Assembly: GCF_900537115.1 (NCBI RefSeq)
Contig: NZ_UNRG01000009.1
Location: forward strand, 17,686 to 81,685
Direction: 5' to 3'
Source: Arthrobacter sp. Alg241-R88
Lineage (GTDB): Bacteria > Actinomycetota > Actinomycetes > Actinomycetales > Micrococcaceae
Length of the DNA stretch: 64,000 bases
Positions 52,951 through 61,925 of this stretch are shown here, in pieces. Made by a program: the position numbers and the translations under genes. Each line of letters opens with the position of its first letter. The first letter of the stretch is position 1. The notes under the pieces are model-generated. The model was given only the letters and a program-made list of their open reading frames with translations. It was not told where the DNA came from and did not search any database.

Positions 52951-55314
52951 TCAGTTGCCTGGTGTCACCGTGACATCGCAGTGCAGCCGGCGGGTGTGGT
53001 CAACGATGCGTGTCTCACCCGTCAGCTGGAACCCGGCCCGCAGGCGGATATCCCCGCTGGAAGCCCCGAAGCGGAGTTCCACATCGCCGGCCTCGACGAT
53101 CCGCTTGCCATCGCGGCCCGTAAACGATGCGACATCGGCGGGCACCATGAAGGAAACCCTCGCAGACGCTTTCGCCTCAAGCGGCACGCGGGCATACCCC
53201 ACCAGTTTCTGCACGGGGCGGACCACTGAGGCCACCGGATCGTGCAGGTACAGCTGGACAAGCTCGACGCCGGCCCGGTCACCGGTGTTCGTGACCATGA
53301 TGCTGGCGTTCGCCGCACCATCCACCGCAACGGTCGAGGGTCCGTCCAGTTCCAGGCCGCTCCATTCGAACGTGGTGTAGCTCAGGCCGTGGCCGAAGGG
53401 GTAGGCGGCGGCAGGATCGATGTTGGAAACGCCGCTGGCCTGGGCCAGCGGAGAAGCCAGGTATGACGAAGGCTGGGCACCTGGCCGGGCGGGAATGCTT
53501 ACCGGCAGGCGGCCGCTGGGGTTGACGCTGCCGCTGAGGACCTTCGCCACGGCCGGCCCGCCTTCCTCGCCGGGGAAGAATGCCTGCACGATTGCGGCGG
53601 CGTTTTCGACGGCGGATCCCACAGCGTAGGGGCGGCCGGTGAGGAGCACCACCACCACGGGGACTCCGGTTTCGATCAACCGGTCCAGCAGTTGCTGCTG
53701 GACGCCCGGGAGCACCAGGGATTCCACGTCGCAGCCTTCACCGCTGGTTCCCCGGCCGAACAGGCCGGCGCGGTCACCCATCACCGCGATGACCACGGCG
53801 GCCTCGCTGGCGGCAGCAACGGCGTCGTCAAATCCCTCGGTGGACAGGCCATCAATGGAGCAGCCGGCCGCCACCGTGATGGGGCTGTCCGGGAATTCGG
53901 CCCGCAGGGCCTGCGCCACGGTGGGCAGTTCGATGCCAACCGGAACGTCCGGGTGCTGCCCGCCGACGTGTGCCGGGAAGGAGTAGCAGCCGAGGAAAGC
54001 CGCGGTGTTGTCGGCGTTGGGCCCGACGACGGCGATGCGGCCGGGGTTGTGCAGGGGCAGGATGCCGTTGTTGCTGGCCAGGACAATCGACTCTTCGGCA
54101 ATCCGGGCGGCGAGCTTCCGGTTGGCCGTGGTGTCAAGGGTGACGCTGCCCTCCAGCCCGGCACTGTTCTGCAAATCGGTGTCCTGCAAGGCAGGGGGAA
54201 CCGCCGACCAGTCCTCATCCAGCAGGCCCAGCTCGATTTTCTGCACGAGCACCCGGCGCAGGGCACGGTTGATGAGGCTGACGGGAACGCGCCCGGCTTC
54301 AACCTCGGCCAAAAGGTGCTCACCGAAGGCGTGCATGGTGGGAAGTTCGACGTCGACCCCCGCGGCCAGGGCGGCTGCTGCGGCTTCGCCCAGGGACCCG
54401 GCGACGCCGTGCAGGTTTTTCAGGAAGGCGACGCCGAAGTAGTCAGCGACCACAGTGCCGTCAAAGCCCCACGTGTCGCGCAGCAGGTCAGTGAGCAGGG
54501 AAGCGTCGGCGGCGGAGGGGACACCGTCCAGGTCGGTGTAGGCATGCATCACGGAGCGTACGCCCGACTCCCGGACGGCCATCTCGAAGGGCGGAAGCAG
54601 GACGTCTGCCAGCTCGCGGGCGCCAACGGAGACGGGGGCAAGGTTGCGGCCTGCCTTTGAGGCCGAGTAGCCAACGAAGTGCTTAAGCGTGGCGACGATG
54701 CCGCTGCTTTCCAAACCCTGGATGTAGGCGGTGGCCAAGGTTCCGATCAGGTACGGGTCCTCGCCGATGGTTTCCTCCACGCGGCCCCAGCGGGCATCGC
54801 GGACCACATCAAGGACGGGGGCAAGGCCCTGGTGCACGCCGACGGAGCGCATGTCGGCTCCGATCGAGGCACCCATCGTACGGATGAGTTCAGCGTTGAA
54901 GGTGGCGCCCCATGCCAGCGGCACGGGGTAGGCGGTGGCCTGCCAGGCGGCGAAGCCCGCCAGGCATTCTTCATGGACCAAAGCCGGGATGCCGAAGCGG
55001 TTGGCGGCGGCAATGCGCTGCTGGGTGCGCTGAAGCGACAGGGCGCCCAACGCCGGATCCACGGGGGCGGTGCCGAACGGCCTGGTGAGCTGTCCGAGGC
55101 CGTTCGGCAGGATCTCATCGAGGTCCACCGCCGGGTTCATCTCATTCTGGTGGGGGGCTACTTCGCCGCCCTCGGTGGAAGCACCTACCCAGATGCCGAA
55201 GAGCTGCGCGGTTTTCTCCCGAAGCGTCATGGCTGCGATCAGGCTGTCGGCGCGCTCCTGCGGGGTGGACGCGGTGTCGCGCCAGGGCGCGCTGTGAATT
55301 GTGGTTTCTGTCAT
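52951..55314 (-). CDS. GH3 beta-xylosidase/beta-glucosidase
   Basis: 787 residues, full GH3 architecture: TIM barrel, alpha/beta sandwich, C-terminal FnIII-like domain. Candidate nucleophile D291 in VVADYFG; KHFVGYSASKAG and GEDPYLIG are typical. No signal peptide, so cytosolic. It starts 2 bp after the permease stop in the importer operon. The position beside GH10 xylanase and xylA suggests cleavage of xylo-oligosaccharides, but glucosidase activity cannot be excluded. Confidence 0.88.
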   Translation of the reverse strand: MTETTIHSAPWRDTASTPQERADSLIAAMTLREKTAQLFGIWVGASTEGGEVAPHQNEMNPAVDLDEILPNGLGQLTRPFGTAPVDPALGALSLQRTQQRIAAANRFGIPALVHEECLAGFAAWQATAYPVPLAWGATFNAELIRTMGASIGADMRSVGVHQGLAPVLDVVRDARWGRVEETIGEDPYLIGTLATAYIQGLESSGIVATLKHFVGYSASKAGRNLAPVSVGARELADVLLPPFEMAVRESGVRSVMHAYTDLDGVPSAADASLLTDLLRDTWGFDGTVVADYFGVAFLKNLHGVAGSLGEAAAAALAAGVDVELPTMHAFGEHLLAEVEAGRVPVSLINRALRRVLVQKIELGLLDEDWSAVPPALQDTDLQNSAGLEGSVTLDTTANRKLAARIAEESIVLASNNGILPLHNPGRIAVVGPNADNTAAFLGCYSFPAHVGGQHPDVPVGIELPTVAQALRAEFPDSPITVAAGCSIDGLSTEGFDDAVAAASEAAVVIAVMGDRAGLFGRGTSGEGCDVESLVLPGVQQQLLDRLIETGVPVVVVLLTGRPYAVGSAVENAAAIVQAFFPGEEGGPAVAKVLSGSVNPSGRLPVSIPARPGAQPSSYLASPLAQASGVSNIDPAAAYPFGHGLSYTTFEWSGLELDGPSTVAVDGAANASIMVTNTGDRAGVELVQLYLHDPVASVVRPVQKLVGYARVPLEAKASARVSFMVPADVASFTGRDGKRIVEAGDVELRFGASSGDIRLRAGFQLTGETRIVDHTRRLHCDVTVTPGN

Positions 55315-55316
55315 GA

Positions 55317-56135
55317 TTACTTTCCGCCAGCGCCCATGAGGCCCTGGACAAGCGCGCGGCGCGCGAAGAGGTAGGCGAGCAGTACCGGCACCATGGAAAG
55401 GGTCACGGCCGCCAGGAGTCCGGGGATGTTGATGCCGAACTGCGTCTGGAAGTTGAACAGGCCGAGCGTGACCACACGGGTGGATTCAGACTGCGTCAGG
55501 ATCAGCGGGAAGAGGAAGCCGTTCCAGGCCTGCAGTGCCGAGAACACGGCGATGGTGGACAAACCGCCCTTGGACAACGGCAGCACCAGGCGGAGGAAGG
55601 AACGGGCGGGGGAGGCGCCGTCCATGGCCATGGCCTCGTAAAGCTCGGGAGTGATGTCCCGCATGGTGCCGCTGAGGATGATCGTGCAGATCGGGAGGGC
55701 GAAGGCCGCCGTCGGAAGAATGACGCCGAGCAGGTTGTCATAGAGGCCTACCGTGTTGATCAGGTAGAACACCGGAACGATGACAGCCTGGGCGGGAATC
55801 GCCAGGCCCAGCAGGAACAGGCGGAAGATGGCCGTTGCGGCACGGCTTTGGCTGCGCACAATGGCATAGCTCAGCGGAGGTACCAGCAGCAGGACGAGGC
55901 CCACCACACCCAGGGTGACGATAACGGTGTTGAGGAAGTACCTGCCGAATCCGCTGCTGATGGCATCCACATAGTTCTGCAGGGTGAAGCTGGTGGGGAA
56001 GGACAGGGGCCCGTTGTCGCCAAACTCGGCCCGCGTCTGGAAGGTGGCGGACAGCATGACGTACAGCGGAACAGCAACGATGGCCAGCCAGATGAAGGCT
56101 CCGACGCCGGCGAGGTAGTTCGGACGCGTTTTCAT
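55317..56135 (-). CDS. ABC sugar permease, MalG-like
   Basis: 272 residues, six helices, EAA loop LYEAMAMDGASPARSFLRLVLP. It abuts the upstream permease (stop and start directly adjacent). Partner of the next upstream gene; importer for the GH3 substrate, probably a beta-linked oligosaccharide. Confidence 0.92.
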   Translation of the reverse strand: MKTRPNYLAGVGAFIWLAIVAVPLYVMLSATFQTRAEFGDNGPLSFPTSFTLQNYVDAISSGFGRYFLNTVIVTLGVVGLVLLLVPPLSYAIVRSQSRAATAIFRLFLLGLAIPAQAVIVPVFYLINTVGLYDNLLGVILPTAAFALPICTIILSGTMRDITPELYEAMAMDGASPARSFLRLVLPLSKGGLSTIAVFSALQAWNGFLFPLILTQSESTRVVTLGLFNFQTQFGINIPGLLAAVTLSMVPVLLAYLFARRALVQGLMGAGGK

Positions 56136-57089
56136 TTAGAGCCCCTCCATGGAACTGCGCATCTTGTCGTACCCGGAAACGCGGACCACAGCGAAGGAGA
56201 TCGCCGTGGAGATGACCACGAGGACCAGCGCAATCGCGCTGCCGGTGCCGAAATCGAACCTGCGGAAGGCTTCCTGGTACATGTGGAAAGCGGTGATGGT
56301 GGTGCCGGTACCCGGTCCGCCGTTGGTCAGGATGAGGACTGTTTCAAAAGTCGTCAGGCCGCCGACCACCATAAGGATCACCGACGTGATGATGCTGTTC
56401 TTAAGCTGCGGCAGCGTGATGCTGAAGAACTGCCTGACGGTGCCGGCGCCGTCGATCGATGCAGCCTGGTACAGGACCGGGGGGATCTGGCGGGCGGCAC
56501 CCTGGTAGATCAGGGTGTGGAACGGCGTGAACTGCCACATGCCCACAAAGATCAGCACGGCAATGGCGCCGGTCTGGGTGCCGAGGACGTTGCCGTCCCC
56601 AAACAGCCAGGACAACTGGCCGGGGAGGCCGAAGTTGGGGTCAAGGAGTGCGCGCCACAGGACGGAAATTGCCGCCGAGGACAACAGCAGCGGAACGAAG
56701 TAGATGGCGCTCAGGATGGCGCGGTTTTTCTGGTTCCCGGCTGCCCAGACGCCCAGCAGGATGCTCAGCGGAGTCTGGGTGATGATGCCGAGCGCTATAA
56801 ACAGCAGGCTCAGCCAGAGGCTCTGGAGCATCACCGGGTCCTCAAAAAGAGCCTCCCAGTTCTTGAGCCCCACGAATTTGGGATCGCCGAGGCCGCTCCA
56901 CGTAGTGAAGGACAGCACCGCTACGGCAACAAGCGGCACCAGCGCGAAAAGCCCAAAGAAGATGGTGGCAGGAAGGGCCCAGACAAAGCCGGGGCGGCTC
57001 GAGGTGGAGCCGCCCCGGCGTGTGGGACGGCCCTTTTCAGGGCCGCCCGCACGTGCCGGGCGCCTGCGGTTTGCAAGCGTCGTCGTCAT
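56136..57089 (-). CDS. ABC sugar permease, MalF-like
   Basis: 317 residues. Basic N-terminal 35 residues (RRPARAGG, RRGGSTSS) then six helices. EAA-type loop LYQAASIDGAGTVRQFFSITLP. Clear homology to the MalF-like permease at 46742-47680. No ATPase in the operon. Confidence 0.92.
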   Translation of the reverse strand: MTTTLANRRRPARAGGPEKGRPTRRGGSTSSRPGFVWALPATIFFGLFALVPLVAVAVLSFTTWSGLGDPKFVGLKNWEALFEDPVMLQSLWLSLLFIALGIITQTPLSILLGVWAAGNQKNRAILSAIYFVPLLLSSAAISVLWRALLDPNFGLPGQLSWLFGDGNVLGTQTGAIAVLIFVGMWQFTPFHTLIYQGAARQIPPVLYQAASIDGAGTVRQFFSITLPQLKNSIITSVILMVVGGLTTFETVLILTNGGPGTGTTITAFHMYQEAFRRFDFGTGSAIALVLVVISTAISFAVVRVSGYDKMRSSMEGL

Positions 57090-57097
57090 GATTTTTC

Positions 57098-58396
57098 CTA
57101 AAGGCTCTGCATGGCCTTGATGAAGCCGTCTTCATCAATCTGTCCGCTGAAGAATTGGGAGACGGCGGTGAGGATGGTGACAGTTGCCTCCGGCGGGTAC
57201 GCCTGGTCCCAGGAAAGCTGGAACGACGGCGCTTCCTTCACCAGGCTGAACTGGTACTTGGCGTACTCGGGGTCTGCAGCCTTGTCGAGGAACTTTTCCG
57301 TGTTCGTGGTGGTGGGCAGGTTGCCGATGGCCACCTGTTCCTGCACGAACTGGTCCGAGTACATGAGCTTCAGGAAGTCCCGGGCGGCTTCCGGATAGCG
57401 GGTGTTCTTGTGGATGGAGTAGAAGTTGTTTGTGTTGCCCACGAGGTTGTCCTCGTCGCCTTTTCCACCCTCGATCTTCGGGAACTCGCTGTAGCCGAGG
57501 ACATCCGCGGCGAACGCCGCATCATTGCTCTGCTGCGTGGAGTACTCCCACGAACCCATAAGCTCAAAACCGGCCTTGCCGCTGGCAAGAAGGGCAGGCG
57601 AACCGCCGTCGGTGAACTTCACGGAGTCGAAGTTGGTGCCGAAGGCCCCTGCATCCACCAGTTCGCGGAGCATCCCAAGCGCTTTGCGGCTTTCTTCGGA
57701 TTCCCAGACGCTGCTGTCACCTTCCAGCGCTTTCTGGAACAGGCCCTCGCCTGCGACGCGGTCGTAAAGGTACTCAAACCACATCAGCGTGGGCCACCGG
57801 TCGCCGGCGCCCAGGGCGATGGGGGTGATGCCCTTGTCCTTGAGGATCTTGACGTCCTCGAGCAGTTCCTCCCAGGTGGCCGGCGGGTTGCTGATGCCGG
57901 CGTCAGCCAGGACCTTGGAGTTGTTGAAAAGCATGACCGGCTGGGTTCCCCGCATGGGAACCCCGTACGACTTGCCGTCGATAACCGCAGTTTCAAACAC
58001 AGACGGCAGGAAAGCATCCTTCAGCTGCGGATCTTCCTTAATGAAGTCGTCCAGTGGAAGCACCAGGTCGGCGTCCACGAAGCTCTTGATGCTGCCGCCG
58101 CCCCAGTTGAAGAAGATATCCGGGGCGGTGGGGGTGTCCATGATCGTCTGCAGCTTGGACTGGTATTCGGCACCCGGAATCTTGTCGAGGACGATCTTAA
58201 CCTCGGAGGTGGCGTTGAAGGCGTCGATCATCTTCTGTTCAACTACGTTGCCTGCGTCGCCGTACATCGCGACGTGGAGTTCATTCTCGGGCCGGCTTGA
58301 CGCGCCGGACCCGCCGGAGCAGCCTGCCATTGTCAGGCCAAGGGCAAGTGCCGCACCGCCTGCAATAGTGCGGGCGACCCATCCATGGTTGTTCAT
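57098..58396 (-). CDS. ABC sugar-binding lipoprotein
   Basis: 432 residues. The signal ends in the lipobox TMAGC (Cys near residue 26). The mature protein starts with GGSGASSRPENELHVAMYGDAG, a family 1 binding protein. The ATG was chosen over a longer frame that crosses the operator and promoter. Likely ligand: xylo- or other beta-oligosaccharides, by context. Confidence 0.9.
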   Translation of the reverse strand: MNNHGWVARTIAGGAALALGLTMAGCSGGSGASSRPENELHVAMYGDAGNVVEQKMIDAFNATSEVKIVLDKIPGAEYQSKLQTIMDTPTAPDIFFNWGGGSIKSFVDADLVLPLDDFIKEDPQLKDAFLPSVFETAVIDGKSYGVPMRGTQPVMLFNNSKVLADAGISNPPATWEELLEDVKILKDKGITPIALGAGDRWPTLMWFEYLYDRVAGEGLFQKALEGDSSVWESEESRKALGMLRELVDAGAFGTNFDSVKFTDGGSPALLASGKAGFELMGSWEYSTQQSNDAAFAADVLGYSEFPKIEGGKGDEDNLVGNTNNFYSIHKNTRYPEAARDFLKLMYSDQFVQEQVAIGNLPTTTNTEKFLDKAADPEYAKYQFSLVKEAPSFQLSWDQAYPPEATVTILTAVSQFFSGQIDEDGFIKAMQSL

Positions 58397-58409
58397 CTTC
58401 GAACGCCTC

Positions 58410-58483
58410 TCGAAAGTTTCGATACTTTGATCGAAAGTTATTTGACGTTTGCAAGTGTAAGTTGCGTTACACCGAGGGCGCAA
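58410..58483 (-). promoter_or_regulatory. Promoter and LacI operators of the GH3 importer operon
   Basis: Leftward: TTGCGC (58478-58483), 18 bp, TACACT (58454-58459), then the near palindrome ACTTTCGATCAAAGT (plus 58424-58438) and the palindrome TCGAAACTTTCGA (plus 58410-58422). Both carry ACTTTCGA units, the probable binding site of the divergent LacI regulator. Confidence 0.65.
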
Positions 58484-58522
58484 GGCGCGCGTTTTTTTGA
58501 TATCCCCGCCCGAAACTCCCGC

Positions 58523-58528
58523 TATGCT
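58523..58528 (+). promoter_or_regulatory. -10 element of a possibly leaderless regulator transcript
   Basis: TATGCT ends 6 bases before the ATG of the LacI gene at 58535. That spacing puts the start point on or next to the start codon, and no ribosome binding site lies between. A weak TTGATA lies upstream at 58497. Confidence 0.5.
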
Positions 58529-58534
58529 GGGGTC

Positions 58535-59557
58535 ATGTCCAGCCCAGTATCCTCAGACTCGCGCGTTACCCTCGCTCAGTTGGCAGAGGAGGCTGGCGTA
58601 TCGTTGTCCACAATTTCGAAGGTTCTCAACGGGCGCTCTGATGTTTCTCGTAAAACCCGTTCGAAAGTTGAGGAACTCCTCGAGGAGCACGGCTATAAGC
58701 GGCGGAAGACCACCGCCTCTAAATCGGCCCTCCTGGAACTTGTGTTCCATGAACTTGAGAGTGCTTGGGCCCTGGAAATCATCCGCGGTGTAGAGAACGT
58801 CGCAAAGGCCAACGGCATGAGCGTCATCCTCACCGAGAGCGGCACCAGGCATGCTCCCGGAACGGACTGGATCGAAGGGGTAATGGCCCGCCGGCCCGCC
58901 GGGGTGGTACTCGTCTTTTCCGACCTGCCGCAGGAGTACCGGCAGCAACTGGACGCCCGATCCATCCCGTTCGTGATCATAGACCCGGCGGGTGACCCTG
59001 CCCCCGATGTGCCTTCGGTTGGTTCGGCCAACTGGGCCGGGGGCATGATGGCAACCCGGCACCTCATCGAACTTGGCCACACCCGTATTGCCGCCATCTC
59101 CGGTCCTGAGGACATGATGTGCTCCCTCGCCCGGATTGACGGGTACAGCTCCGCCCTGAACACCGCGGGCATCCCCATCGACCGGACGCTCATCAGATAC
59201 GGTGACTTCCACGTGGACGGCGGCCGGAAACACGCCCTTGAGCTGCTGCAAAGGGAGCAGCGGCCTACCGCCATCTTCGCCGGGAGTGACCTCCAGGCGC
59301 TCGGTGTGCTGGACGCAGCCCGCCAGCTGGGAATTTCCGTCCCGGCCCAGCTGTCCATCGTGGGGTATGACGACCTCCAGGTGGCACGCTGGTCCAGCCC
59401 CGCACTGACCACCGTGCACCAGCCCCTGATAGAAATGGCTGAAGAGGCGGCACGCATGGTCCTGCGGCTCCGGGAAGGTGAGCGGCCCAACAACCTGCGC
59501 CTTGACCTGGCAACATCCCTTGTTGTCCGCCAAAGTACTGCAATCTGCCCCGACTGA
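58535..59557 (+). CDS. LacI-family regulator of the GH3 importer operon
   Basis: 340 residues. HTH TLAQLAEEAGVSLSTISKVLN, hinge after GYKRR, core domain with FAGSDLQALGVL. The ATG at 58535 fits the family start; a longer open frame would include the operators. Divergent from the binding-protein operon and followed 32 bp later by an aldose epimerase gene, which is probably co-transcribed. Confidence 0.9.
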   Translation: MSSPVSSDSRVTLAQLAEEAGVSLSTISKVLNGRSDVSRKTRSKVEELLEEHGYKRRKTTASKSALLELVFHELESAWALEIIRGVENVAKANGMSVILTESGTRHAPGTDWIEGVMARRPAGVVLVFSDLPQEYRQQLDARSIPFVIIDPAGDPAPDVPSVGSANWAGGMMATRHLIELGHTRIAAISGPEDMMCSLARIDGYSSALNTAGIPIDRTLIRYGDFHVDGGRKHALELLQREQRPTAIFAGSDLQALGVLDAARQLGISVPAQLSIVGYDDLQVARWSSPALTTVHQPLIEMAEEAARMVLRLREGERPNNLRLDLATSLVVRQSTAICPD

Positions 59558-59589
59558 TTCGTGGGCAGTATCTTCCTGAAAGGAACACC

Positions 59590-60498
59590 ATGTCCAATGC
59601 GGGGCCCAACGGAGAGCTGATCATCCTGGAGGCGGGGGACTATAAGGCAACTGTCACCAGCGTGGGAGCCGGACTCGTCAGCCTGTCATTCCAGGGCCAT
59701 GATATTGTGCTGCCCTTTCCCGGGTGCGAACTGCCGCCAGCCTATGCGGGGAAGGTGCTGATGCCCTGGCCCAACCGGGTGGCCGGCGGCGCCTACACCT
59801 TCGCCGGCCAGCGCTATGAGCTGCCGGTAAACGAGGCCTCTACCGGCAGCGCCCTGCATGGGCTTGCGCTGTGGAATGCCTGGCAGGTGGCGCGGCGCTC
59901 GGAGAGCGAAGTGGCACTCTCCCATCTCCTGCACGGAGAACCTGGCTACCCGTTCCAGCTCGCGCTCTCCGTGCGCTACGCACTGGACGCGGGCACGGGG
60001 CTCCAGGTGGAGCTTCAGGCCGTCAACTGTGGGACGGCAGTTGCCCCTTACGGCTGCGGCTCGCACCCTTACATCACGGTGGGCGGCGAGGACGTGGACA
60101 ACTGCGAATTGAGCTTCCGGGCCGGCAAAGTCCTCCTGACTGACCACAAGCTCCAGCCCGCCGGGCTCCTGGACACTGAAGGCACGGACTTTGAATTCTC
60201 CGAGGCCCGCATGCTGGGTTCACAGTCGCTCGATCACGCTTTTACGGACCTCCCCCGAGGGGACTGGAACGTCACGCTGCACAGCCCCGCCCTCAACCTT
60301 TCCGCGGTGGTGGAAGCCAGCGGAACCGACGCGCCCTGGCTGCAGCTCTACTCGGGAGAGCTGCGCGGCCGGAAGGGCTTGGCCGTTGAGCCCATGACCT
60401 GCCCGCCCGATGCCTTCAATTCCGGCCAGGACCTTGCTGCCCTTGAACCAGGTGAGTCACATTCCCTCGCCTTCCGGATCCGTGCTGTGAAGGGCTAG
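59590..60498 (+). CDS. Aldose 1-epimerase family protein
   Basis: 302 residues. Galactose-mutarotase-like beta-sandwich: PWPNRVAGG (residues 59-67), ALHG (catalytic-type His), GSHPY (second His) and VEPMTCPPDAFN (catalytic Glu). Interconverts anomers of sugars released in the cytosol, plausibly xylose or glucose. GAAAGG before the ATG. Downstream of LacI in the same direction, ends at a strong hairpin. Confidence 0.88.
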   Translation: MSNAGPNGELIILEAGDYKATVTSVGAGLVSLSFQGHDIVLPFPGCELPPAYAGKVLMPWPNRVAGGAYTFAGQRYELPVNEASTGSALHGLALWNAWQVARRSESEVALSHLLHGEPGYPFQLALSVRYALDAGTGLQVELQAVNCGTAVAPYGCGSHPYITVGGEDVDNCELSFRAGKVLLTDHKLQPAGLLDTEGTDFEFSEARMLGSQSLDHAFTDLPRGDWNVTLHSPALNLSAVVEASGTDAPWLQLYSGELRGRKGLAVEPMTCPPDAFNSGQDLAALEPGESHSLAFRIRAVKG

Positions 60499-60512
60499 TG
60501 GCAGGAACCGAC

Positions 60513-60548
60513 AATGCGGCCCGGAACCATGTGGTTCCGGGCCGCATT
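60513..60548. terminator. Bidirectional terminator between epimerase and xylanase genes
   Basis: Perfect 17-bp inverted repeat with a 2-base centre (stem starts AATGCGGCCC). Located between two convergent genes, 15 bases after one stop and 24 before the other. Flanked by A/T bases on both sides, so it can work in both directions. Confidence 0.85.
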
Positions 60549-60571
60549 CTTATGTGTAACTGCCGGCGGTG

Positions 60572-61738
60572 TTACTGCTGGTAGGCGGGGTGGTGGCCGG
60601 CGCGCTGCTCACCGCCCGGGTTGGCCTTGAGGAGCGTGGACTGCAGTGCGTCGTAGGAAGGCTTGCGCGTGTAGTCCTCCCACATCACCGTTGCCTCGCC
60701 CTGGCCGCTGAAGAAGACCGGCACCCAGGAGTACTTGTCGTTGAAGCCCCAGATGGTGAAGGACTTGCAGTCCTCAACGTTCAGGCAGGCCTCCAGTGCG
60801 CGCTGGTAGTAGTCCGCCTGCTTGGCCAGCTGCGCTGGGGTCGGCTTGGTCCCTGCCGCGATGTTCATGCGGACATCGATCTCCGTGACAGCGGTTTCCA
60901 GTCCGAGGTCATCGAAGCGCTGAAGGTTCGCCTGCAGGTCGCCGGGGAAACCGTACTGCGTGCTGAGGTGGCCCTGCACGGCGAAGCCGTCCACTTTGAC
61001 GCCCTGGGACAGGAGCTTCGAGATGAGTCCGACGTAGGCCGTGCTCTTGGGGTTGATGCTTTCCACGCCGTAGTCGTTGAAGAAGAGCTTGGCCTTCGGG
61101 TCGGCTTCGTGCGTCCAGCGGAAGGCGTCAGCGATGATCTCGGGACCAAGTTCACGGATCCAGATGTTGTCCGTGGTCCGGAGGGTGCCGTTGTCATTGA
61201 AGATCTCGTTGGCGACATCCCACTGCTGGATCTTGCCTGCGTACCGGCCAACAACGGTGGTGATGTGGTCCTTCAGAATGGAGCGCAGTTCGTCCTTGCT
61301 GAAGTTGCCCTGCTCCAGCCAGGCCGGGTTCTGGCTGTGCCAGAACAGCGTGTGGCCGCGGACCACCTGGCCGTTCTGCTGGGCAAACTCGACGATGGCG
61401 TCCATCTCGGCGAAGCGGTACTGATCGCGCTGGGGGTGGATGAACTCCCACTTCGCCTGGTTCTCCGGCGAAACCGAACTGAACTCTGCAGCCAGTACCT
61501 CACGGTACTGCTGGTCTGAAGTGAAAGGGTTGGCATAGGGCATCGTCTCGTGGTGGCCGCCGCCGGCAACTGCCGTGCCAATCCGGACGTCCTTTGGGGC
61601 GGCCCAGCGCAGGGTGTCCTGCTTGGCAAGGCCCGGGGGCTGCGGCTTGTCATTCCCGTCGGCAACTGCGGGCAGTGCCGTGGGGAGGACAAACGCTGAC
61701 GCCATGACAGCGGCAGCAACCATTTGTGCAACCTTCAT
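60572..61738 (-). CDS. Secreted GH10 endo-beta-1,4-xylanase
   Basis: 388 residues. Signal peptide ends near AVADG (residue 27). The single GH10 barrel has acid/base E178 in WDVANEIF and nucleophile E286 in VTEIDVRM; the His of RGHTLFWHSQNP is conserved. No carbohydrate-binding module. Depolymerises xylan outside the cell. AGGAG precedes the ATG. Its promoter carries the TTCCGGAA operator pair. Confidence 0.95.
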   Translation of the reverse strand: MKVAQMVAAAVMASAFVLPTALPAVADGNDKPQPPGLAKQDTLRWAAPKDVRIGTAVAGGGHHETMPYANPFTSDQQYREVLAAEFSSVSPENQAKWEFIHPQRDQYRFAEMDAIVEFAQQNGQVVRGHTLFWHSQNPAWLEQGNFSKDELRSILKDHITTVVGRYAGKIQQWDVANEIFNDNGTLRTTDNIWIRELGPEIIADAFRWTHEADPKAKLFFNDYGVESINPKSTAYVGLISKLLSQGVKVDGFAVQGHLSTQYGFPGDLQANLQRFDDLGLETAVTEIDVRMNIAAGTKPTPAQLAKQADYYQRALEACLNVEDCKSFTIWGFNDKYSWVPVFFSGQGEATVMWEDYTRKPSYDALQSTLLKANPGGEQRAGHHPAYQQ

Positions 61739-61793
61739 TAAGAGCTCTCCTTTGAGTACGAGCCGATTGGGAACCTGATTCCGATCGGACCTT

Positions 61794-61853
61794 TCCGGAA
61801 ACTTCCGGAAGTTGGTTGTTGTAGATTAGGAGCGTTTGGGAGAGCGCGTCAAG
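61794..61853 (-). promoter_or_regulatory. Xylanase promoter with TTCCGGAA operator
   Basis: Leftward: TTGACG (61848-61853), 18 bp, TAATCT (61824-61829), then the palindrome AACTTCCGGAAGTT (61801-61814) and a second TTCCGGAA 10 bp on (61794-61801). The same arrangement occurs before the deacetylase gene at 63019-63039. Confidence 0.75.
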
Positions 61854-61925
61854 GGTTTTGCCGAAAAAGCCGTGGCGGGCGGTGCGGCAGGAAGGCCTAT
61901 ACTGGCAGCGACCCAGGAGGAATGC

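Noticed and set aside
58600..58675. Extra TTTCGAA and TTCGAAAG sites inside the LacI coding region
   Set aside because: They resemble the operator core but lie in codons for the conserved helix-turn-helix and lack symmetric flanks; they may be chance or weak secondary sites.
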